IMG/VR virus record: IMGVR_UViG_3300009605_000103
Coordinates: 1 to 27,963 of that record
From: a virus
Reading direction: 5' to 3' (one strand)
Length of the DNA: 27,963 nucleotides
Under the pieces are notes generated by a model. That model did no database searches. It saw only the letters and a list, made by a program, of their open reading frames with translations, and was not told the origin of the DNA. The first letter of the stretch is position 1; each line of letters opens with the position of its first letter. The position numbers and the translations under genes are program-made. This document shows, one piece after another, positions 7,892-13,777 of this stretch.

Positions 7892-8754
7892 AACTCCTAT
7901 TTGAAAACTGGCGGAAGTATTTGAAAGAGAGAAAAACAGATGTTCTTTATGAAAACATTACTGAATTTTTCTTAAAGTTCATTAGAGAACTGTCAAATTT
8001 TTATGATATTAAAGATTATAAGTGGGCCCTGGACCTGACTGATGAAGATGCTGGAGGCACGTTCGCTTACTTGTTTAAAACAAGACCAGAATCTGTGGAT
8101 GAGGAATTGTTCGAAGAATATCAAGCGATGACGCAGGATGAGACCATTATGTCTGATTTTGAGACATTTAAGGAGGCATTAACAAGATTCGAGGTAATGG
8201 TTGTTTGGGATCTTCGAGGCGGCGATGCGGCCGCAGACATGAGCACCGGAGGCCGCATGCGGTTAAGTGCTCCCCATATTGGCTTAAAAGAACAACAGTT
8301 TGATGAGTTCACAACGAAACAGATACATGCACAGATTCAACAAGCGATTTCTGAAGTTTCAGAAATTCTTGATCACGAACTTACTCATTATTTGAATGCG
8401 ATTAGGTCGGGACATAAACCATATAGAGCCCCTGGAGGACAAAAACAATTCAACCCAGACACTCAGGAATATATTGACTCCACTGAAGAAATACAAGCAA
8501 GGGTCATTGCAGCCATTAAATCGTTTAAGGATAGTGCTGTTTATAAAGATGGCGAATTTGTTGCAATGAGCCCTGAAGAATTTATGGAATGGTTCATCTA
8601 CTTTTACGGCCCGGGCAGTTGGGAAAGAACTTCGCCCAAATTAAGACAGAGAATATACAAGAGAGCACTCGACACAGAGAACGGGATATTTGCTAATTTG
8701 AAGAGACAATGGAAAAGGCAGAACCCGACTCCCGTTTTGGAGAGACATAAATGA
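7888..8754 (+). CDS. Capsid-tagged HExxH metallopeptidase-like protein (second copy)
   Basis: The protein has 288 residues and the tag MKLLFENWRKYLKE with a predicted cut after L-K-E (14). The zinc signature H-E-L-T-H is at residues 163-167, preceded by a hydrophobic helix (I-S-E-V-S-E-I-L-D). A downstream segment S-T-E-E-I-Q-A-R-V-I-A-A-I offers E200 or E201 as third ligand. The layout parallels the protein at 615 (HELEH, then S-E-T-K-A-H-V-V-G-I), so both probably belong to one phage peptidase-like family, with this one carrying a longer N-terminal region and an extra basic C-terminus. The substrate is unknown. Start and stop both overlap neighbours through ATGA, implying translational coupling. 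Confidence 0.6.
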   Translation: MKLLFENWRKYLKERKTDVLYENITEFFLKFIRELSNFYDIKDYKWALDLTDEDAGGTFAYLFKTRPESVDEELFEEYQAMTQDETIMSDFETFKEALTRFEVMVVWDLRGGDAAADMSTGGRMRLSAPHIGLKEQQFDEFTTKQIHAQIQQAISEVSEILDHELTHYLNAIRSGHKPYRAPGGQKQFNPDTQEYIDSTEEIQARVIAAIKSFKDSAVYKDGEFVAMSPEEFMEWFIYFYGPGSWERTSPKLRQRIYKRALDTENGIFANLKRQWKRQNPTPVLERHK

Positions 8755-9197
8755 AACTTCTATTTGAAAACTGGAGAAAGTTCTTGAATGAAATATCCCT
8801 TGGGACACCAACCAAAGATGTTTCATACACGGCTTTCGTACTAGATGATAATTCAAAACTTTTAGAATATGTTCCAGAAGGATGGAAAACTCTCGCACAC
8901 CATATGACAATTTTACCACCAGCAGAAATGAAGCGTCGTCTGCCTTCTCGTTGGCTGGATTATAACGGCTGTTTGAAAGTTGTTGGCCTTGCTCAAAATG
9001 ATATGGTCGTGACCGCTCGTGTTGATTTGGGAGACTTGCCAATGCCAATGAAAATATTAGGCCTACCACACATTACCATAGCGACAAACCCAGAAACGGG
9101 CGGCGAACCGCAAATGTCAAACGAACTAGTGGAAGAAGATTTTCAACCAATTGGTTCTTTTGAAGTGTGTGGGAAAGTGCAAGAGATTTTTAGATGA
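8751..9197 (+). CDS. Capsid-tagged 2H phosphoesterase-like protein
   Basis: The protein has 148 residues and the tag MKLLFENWRKFLNE with a predicted cut after L-N-E (14). Two H-x-T motifs, H-M-T at 51-53 and H-I-T at 107-109, sit about 56 residues apart, each on a hydrophobic strand, in a protein of the right size for the 2H phosphoesterase fold (LigT/2',5'-RNA ligase, cyclic phosphodiesterase, anti-CBASS Acb1). The first strand (S-Y-T-A-F-V-L) also fits. The 2H enzymes act on 2',5' or 2',3'-cyclic phosphates in RNA or on cyclic oligonucleotides. In this setting RNA end repair alongside the CCA-type enzyme, or removal of a defence signal, are both reasonable and unproven. ATGA overlaps on both sides. 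Confidence 0.65.
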   Translation: MKLLFENWRKFLNEISLGTPTKDVSYTAFVLDDNSKLLEYVPEGWKTLAHHMTILPPAEMKRRLPSRWLDYNGCLKVVGLAQNDMVVTARVDLGDLPMPMKILGLPHITIATNPETGGEPQMSNELVEEDFQPIGSFEVCGKVQEIFR

Positions 9198-10390
9198 AGC
9201 TTCTACTTGAAAATTGGTGGAAGTTCACAAGACTTCACGAAGCGATTGATCCAGCTACAATAGAGAAAATCCAATCTACTATTGAACAAGCCGGAGGAGA
9301 GAGTTATATAGTCGGCGGCGCTGTGAGAGACGAGTTGTTACCGGATACCCCTCCATCCAAAGATATTGACTTCTTGATAAGGAAGCTGCCACTAGATCAG
9401 ATTGCGACTGCCCTGACTCCTTTGGGAAAAGTTAGCTTGGTAGGCAAATCTTTTGGTGTTATTACTGCTATAATTGATGGAGAAGAATTTGACTTTGCTA
9501 TTCCAAGAATTGGCGAAGAAAAGACAGGAGAAAAGCACACAGATGTCGATGTCACGACAGATCCCAACGCCACAATAGAAGACGACTTAGGAAGAAGAGA
9601 TTTTACAATCAACGCCCTTGCCAAAGATTCTGCCGGCAATATCATAGATGTGTTCGGAGGACAAAAAGATTTACAAAACAAAACCATTAGGGCCGTTGGT
9701 GATCCAAATGAAAGGTTCTCAGAAGATCCGCTGAGAATGATGAGAGCGCTTCAGTTTGCTGTTCGTTTTGACTTTGACATTGAATCCGCTGCGCTCGCAG
9801 CGATTAGAAACAATATCGATAAAATCGACACCGTTGCTGCTGAAAGGGTTTTTATGGAGTTCAATAAGGCCTGGACAAAGGGTTCTGTTAATAGTGACAA
9901 GCTTGTTTCACTTCTTGAGGAGACTGGCATTGGAAGAAGGTTGTTTGGTGATGATTTTGATCCACAAATAGTCAGGATCGAGGGAACTCCCGAGGACAAA
10001 ATAAATGGAAACTTTGTTGCCTTCTTTCTAAACGGCGGTGATTTTAATTCTATGCGGCCAACAAACGCCATGATCAAGTACTTGGACATTTCCATAGCAG
10101 CTTCACGAGATGCCGGCGAGGTCTATGAATATGCCGTCGATCAGAAAGAAAAGATGCCATTGATTGCGAACGTTCTGAGACAACTTGGCTATTATCAGCA
10201 AGCAGAGAAAATAATGTCCGCTATTGATCTCCCATTAAAAGGATCTGAGTTGGAGATTGGTGGACAAGAACTTATGCAAATGGGCTTTAAGGGCAAAGAG
10301 ATAGGGCGGGCAGAAAAAGATGTTTTGTCTGCCATTCACAGAGGTGAGCTTGGAAATACTTATGATGAGATAGTGGGGTATTTAAAATGA
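9194..10390 (+). CDS. cca: Capsid-tagged CCA-adding/poly(A) polymerase-type enzyme
   Basis: The protein has 398 residues. The tag is the most divergent of the set (MKLLLENWWKFTRLHE, then Ala), with the predicted cut after L-H-E (16). The class II tRNA nucleotidyltransferase head is complete: G-G-A-V-R-D (41-46), D-I-D-F (57-60) with the two metal-binding Asp, G-R-R-D-F-T-I-N-A-L (133-142), and S-E-D-P-L-R-M-M-R-A-L-Q-F-A (176-189). Length is typical of bacterial CCA enzymes, though the tail domain after about 230 is weakly conserved. Such enzymes build or repair the 3' CCA end of tRNA from CTP and ATP; poly(A) polymerase shares the same motifs and cannot be excluded. A tagged, potentially virion-borne copy is unusual. 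ATGA overlaps tie it to both neighbours. Confidence 0.85.
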   Translation: MKLLLENWWKFTRLHEAIDPATIEKIQSTIEQAGGESYIVGGAVRDELLPDTPPSKDIDFLIRKLPLDQIATALTPLGKVSLVGKSFGVITAIIDGEEFDFAIPRIGEEKTGEKHTDVDVTTDPNATIEDDLGRRDFTINALAKDSAGNIIDVFGGQKDLQNKTIRAVGDPNERFSEDPLRMMRALQFAVRFDFDIESAALAAIRNNIDKIDTVAAERVFMEFNKAWTKGSVNSDKLVSLLEETGIGRRLFGDDFDPQIVRIEGTPEDKINGNFVAFFLNGGDFNSMRPTNAMIKYLDISIAASRDAGEVYEYAVDQKEKMPLIANVLRQLGYYQQAEKIMSAIDLPLKGSELEIGGQELMQMGFKGKEIGRAEKDVLSAIHRGELGNTYDEIVGYLK

Positions 10391-11247
10391 AATTGTTATT
10401 TGAAAACTGGAGAAAGTTTCTGAAGGAAGCAAACAACTTTACAGTTCTTTGTGAAAACCACAAGCAAGGTTTAATAACGGAAGAACAACTCTATAATAAA
10501 TGGGAACAAATGGTTATATTTGAAGCCTCTCAGGTTTTAAATGAAGGTTTATTGGACATTCTCAGGGGAGGATACGAGAAGGGAAAAGAGTTATTTACGA
10601 AAGCAGTTGAGAAAGTAGCATCTTTTTTCAAAAAACTTGTATTCCAAGCCTTAAAAATGATGTTAACGGCAAACGTTCAATTGGATAAGATTGCTGGAGT
10701 GTTAAAGAGCATCATGCAAAAGGTTGCAAAGTTTTGTTCAGCCCACAAAACACTTTGTAAGATTATCACAACTATTTTAGTTATGTTGGCAGTGACGGCA
10801 GTAATGGCTGGTTTGGCTGGTGAAGTAGAAGCTGCTATTAGCACTGGGGGATACACCGGTGAAGAAACTACTTTAAATGATACTGGACTTGATGCGATCA
10901 AAGGGTTTTTGTCTGTTGCGCAAGATGAATTCCCATCTGAAATAGGAGGCTCCCGGGAGTCGCGAATGTTCGCTCAAGCAGTTGAGTGGTTGGAACACGC
11001 TCAAGGAATGGACGAACTTGTTGACTTGAAAAACTCATCAGAAGAAGGCGCTGACATAATTCGGTGGGCCTATGAATCCATAAATGAGATGATAGACAGT
11101 GGAGAGATGGGGCGGTCGGACCTCCGCGAGCTTGCTGAAATTGGCGAACGGATTAGTGTTGAATCTGGTCGATTTACACGAACAATTCTCGGCGCGCCTG
11201 ATGAATTTTATGAAGGTCCAGTACAACTAGTTTCTCAACCAAGGTAG
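10387..11247 (+). CDS. Capsid-tagged protein with one membrane segment
   Basis: The protein has 286 residues and the tag MKLLFENWRKFLKE followed by Ala, giving the same L-K-E/A sequence that occurs at the likely cleavage site of the major capsid protein in this phage. A second possible cut, L-N-E/G, lies at residues 51-54. Residues 54-120 form amphipathic, lysine-rich helices; 123-146 are a hydrophobic helix rich in Ala, Val, Leu and Met, long enough to cross a membrane; the rest is acidic and helical. No enzyme motif is seen. A membrane-active or pore-forming ejection protein would fit, as would a toxin-like protein. It closes the tagged cassette: the next gene starts after the stop without overlap and lacks the tag. 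Confidence 0.6.
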   Translation: MKLLFENWRKFLKEANNFTVLCENHKQGLITEEQLYNKWEQMVIFEASQVLNEGLLDILRGGYEKGKELFTKAVEKVASFFKKLVFQALKMMLTANVQLDKIAGVLKSIMQKVAKFCSAHKTLCKIITTILVMLAVTAVMAGLAGEVEAAISTGGYTGEETTLNDTGLDAIKGFLSVAQDEFPSEIGGSRESRMFAQAVEWLEHAQGMDELVDLKNSSEEGADIIRWAYESINEMIDSGEMGRSDLRELAEIGERISVESGRFTRTILGAPDEFYEGPVQLVSQPR

Positions 11248-11251
11248 GATT

Positions 11252-11641
11252 ATGATTAAAGAACACAAAGATCCACACTACATCGTCAAAGTCGAAAAAG
11301 CCATAGCAAAGAAGTATGGCGAAGAGGCAATTCAAAATCCAAAAAAAGATTGGAATGAAGAAAAAGAAAAAGAATATCAAGAACAAATTGAAGAGTTTTA
11401 TAAAAAGCGAGACAAGATCAGAGACAAATCCGAGAAAGTAGAAGTGAGTGGAGTTTTCATTCCCAAGAAACTACTTATTAAGGGAAAAGAACGAACTTGC
11501 CCGGTTTGTGAAACTTATTCGTTTAAAACACAGGATGATGTTTATATGAATAAATATAATTGTTGTTTTAAGTGCTATATACAGTATGTAGAAAACCGGG
11601 AAGAACGCTGGCGTTCTGGCTGGAGACCACAAGGAGAATAA
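11252..11641 (+). CDS. Zinc-ribbon-like protein upstream of terminase
   Basis: The protein has 129 residues. The first 65 are highly charged and probably one long helix. The C-terminal half carries C83-x2-C86 and C104-C105-x2-C108, a likely treble-clef or zinc-ribbon metal site, ending in a basic and aromatic tail. It lacks the tag of the preceding ten genes. Its place two genes before the large terminase is where a small DNA-binding partner might be found, but it does not resemble T4 gp16 and I do not assign that role. A similar protein occurs, from memory, in other marine T4-type phages. Confidence 0.6.
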   Translation: MIKEHKDPHYIVKVEKAIAKKYGEEAIQNPKKDWNEEKEKEYQEQIEEFYKKRDKIRDKSEKVEVSGVFIPKKLLIKGKERTCPVCETYSFKTQDDVYMNKYNCCFKCYIQYVENREERWRSGWRPQGE

Positions 11642-11642
11642 A

Positions 11643-12188
11643 ATGGCTACAACATTAGAGATTATCAGAGGAATATCGCAAGCTTTGACTTATGCGTATG
11701 ACGGAGGGCACGACGCTCGCTATACGGATGACGGCGAAGCACATACCTTTGGCTTGAAGAGAGAAGAAGGAGATTCAATTCTTGATTCTCGTGTGATGGA
11801 TGGCTTTAAGGTCAAGTTTTCAGGAAATTTGTTGTGTATCCACTATCATTCTGAAGTAAAGCTAAAAGACGTTCACGACAAGAACTTCGAATCAGATACA
11901 GAAAGCATGATTAACGATATCGCAAAGTTTCTTAAGAAAGAATACAAGAAAGTAACCGGCGATGCCCTGACTTTGACTGCTGAAGGAGAAATGGAAGCTA
12001 TTGTTCAAAATACTTCCAGGGTTCGTTCTTGGGTTCAAGCTTATAAATGGTATAAGATTGGTGGAATTGGAGACGTTGAGCCTGTTGCTGAAGCAAGTGA
12101 AGAACGGCTGGAGAAGTCTTTTAAGAAGTGGTTGGAACTTGTCAAGAAGTCTCCCAAACCTAAAAACGTAACAAGAAAGAAAGACTAA
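11643..12188 (+). CDS. Conserved phage protein of unknown function
   Basis: The protein has 181 residues and starts one base after the previous stop, behind a GGAGAATAAA ribosome site. The N-terminal 110 residues look like a compact alpha/beta domain (G-L-K-R-E-E-G then D-S-R-V-M-D-G-F-K-V-K-F-S-G-N), followed by a helical segment and a lysine-rich tail. I recall close relatives as unannotated proteins next to terminase or portal genes in uncultured marine phages, which suggests a packaging or head-assembly role. No catalytic motif is visible. Confidence 0.65.
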   Translation: MATTLEIIRGISQALTYAYDGGHDARYTDDGEAHTFGLKREEGDSILDSRVMDGFKVKFSGNLLCIHYHSEVKLKDVHDKNFESDTESMINDIAKFLKKEYKKVTGDALTLTAEGEMEAIVQNTSRVRSWVQAYKWYKIGGIGDVEPVAEASEERLEKSFKKWLELVKKSPKPKNVTRKKD

Positions 12189-12200
12189 ATTTGGAAATGA

Positions 12201-13775
12201 ATGAGTTATCAATTATCCAAAAAGGAATTAGTTCAAGAGATTGTAAAATCTGGGAAAGATCCAAACTATTTTATTAACAATTATGTTAGAATATCTCACC
12301 CTGTACGCGGTTTAATTCCCTTTAAAACATATGATTATCAAGAAGAGCTTTTAGAAAGTTTTAATGATCACAGATTTAATGTTATACTTAAGGCTCGTCA
12401 AATGGGCATTACGACAATAATGGCGGGTTATATTTCTTGGATGATGCTATTTCATCGAGATAAAAACATTCTCGTGATGGCAACCAAGTTTCAGACGGCT
12501 TCAACGCTGGTCAAAAAAGTGAAAGCGATTATTAAAGCATTGCCAAGCTGGATACGACTAACAAATATTTCAGTTGATAACAGGACATCTTTCGAATTGG
12601 GAAATGGATCTCAAATAAAAGCCGCTTCTACCGCGTTTGATGCCGGCCGTTCAGAAGCGTTATCTCTTCTCATTATTGATGAAGCTGCACACGTTGAAGG
12701 ACTAGATGAATTGTGGACAGGTTTGTCACCAACCATTTCAACTGGTGGTCGTTGTATTGTAGCTTCCACACCAAACGGTGTTGGAAACTGGTTCCATCAG
12801 ACATACACTGAGTCTAACTTAGGACTAAATTCATTCAGCAATGTTAAACTAATGTGGGATCGCCACCCCGATCGTGATCAAAAATGGTTTGATTCAGAAA
12901 CAAAGAACATGTCTAAGAGACAAATTGCACAAGAATATATGTGCAACTTTAATGCTTCCGGTGAAACCGTCATTCATCCCGATGATATTAAAAGAATCAA
13001 TGAAGAAATCTGTGAGCCCAAATATAAGACAGGGTTTGATAGAAATTTTTGGATTTGGAAAGAATACGATTCTGCCTGCACCTATCTTTTGTCTGCTGAT
13101 GTTGCCCGAGGAGATGGAAAGGACTATTCCGTTTTTCACATATTAAATCTCAACACAATGGAAATTGTTGCTGAGTATCAAGGAAAACCGACGCCCGATA
13201 TATATGCAGAATATGTATATAACGTCGGCAAAGAATATGGAAACTGCATGATTGTTGTCGAGAACAACAATATTGGATACACAGTCGTAGAGAAAATAAA
13301 AGATTTGGGATATACAAACGTATATCATTCAATCAAGTCAACACACGAATATATTGAACAATTTGCGACAGAAGGCAGGAACGATTGTGTTCCAGGATTC
13401 ACGACTTCTGGAAAAACTCGCCCAATGATTATTGCAAAATTGGAAGAATTTATTAGAAACAAGATAATTAAGATATATTCTCCTCGCCTTCTCAACGAAA
13501 TAAAGACCTTTGTATGGAACAACAATAAACCAGAAGCAATGCGAGGATATAACGATGACCTCATGATGGCCTTGGCAATCGCCTGCTGGGTGAGAGACAC
13601 TGCGCTAATTGTTAATCAGAAAGGTATAGAGTATTCTAAGGTTTTTTTGAATTCAATGAAAAAAGTCGACTATACTATGAATACGACAATCCCGGGAATG
13701 AAAGGGTATGTGCCACATCACAACAAAGAAAAACAAAAAGAAACACAGCAATATGCATGGATATATAAAGGATAG
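12201..13775 (+). CDS. gp17: Terminase large subunit (gp17-like)
   Basis: The protein has 524 residues and is the DNA-packaging motor and head-filling nuclease, acting at the portal vertex. The ATPase half shows an adenine-binding Y-D-Y-Q (44-47), a Walker A variant K-A-R-Q-M-G-I-T-T (64-72), Walker B L-L-I-I-D-E (156-161) and coupling motif A-S-T-P-N-G (188-193). The RNase-H-fold nuclease half shows D300 in S-A-D-V-A-R-G-D, E354 in V-V-E-N-N-N and D452/D453 in Y-N-D-D-L-M-M-A. In the Walker A the usual Lys of G-K-T is Ile, and a Lys stands at the first position instead, as in some other terminases. It is somewhat shorter than T4 gp17. No intein is present. The portal gene follows after two bases. 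Confidence 0.95.
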   Translation: MSYQLSKKELVQEIVKSGKDPNYFINNYVRISHPVRGLIPFKTYDYQEELLESFNDHRFNVILKARQMGITTIMAGYISWMMLFHRDKNILVMATKFQTASTLVKKVKAIIKALPSWIRLTNISVDNRTSFELGNGSQIKAASTAFDAGRSEALSLLIIDEAAHVEGLDELWTGLSPTISTGGRCIVASTPNGVGNWFHQTYTESNLGLNSFSNVKLMWDRHPDRDQKWFDSETKNMSKRQIAQEYMCNFNASGETVIHPDDIKRINEEICEPKYKTGFDRNFWIWKEYDSACTYLLSADVARGDGKDYSVFHILNLNTMEIVAEYQGKPTPDIYAEYVYNVGKEYGNCMIVVENNNIGYTVVEKIKDLGYTNVYHSIKSTHEYIEQFATEGRNDCVPGFTTSGKTRPMIIAKLEEFIRNKIIKIYSPRLLNEIKTFVWNNNKPEAMRGYNDDLMMALAIACWVRDTALIVNQKGIEYSKVFLNSMKKVDYTMNTTIPGMKGYVPHHNKEKQKETQQYAWIYKG

Positions 13776-13777
13776 AT

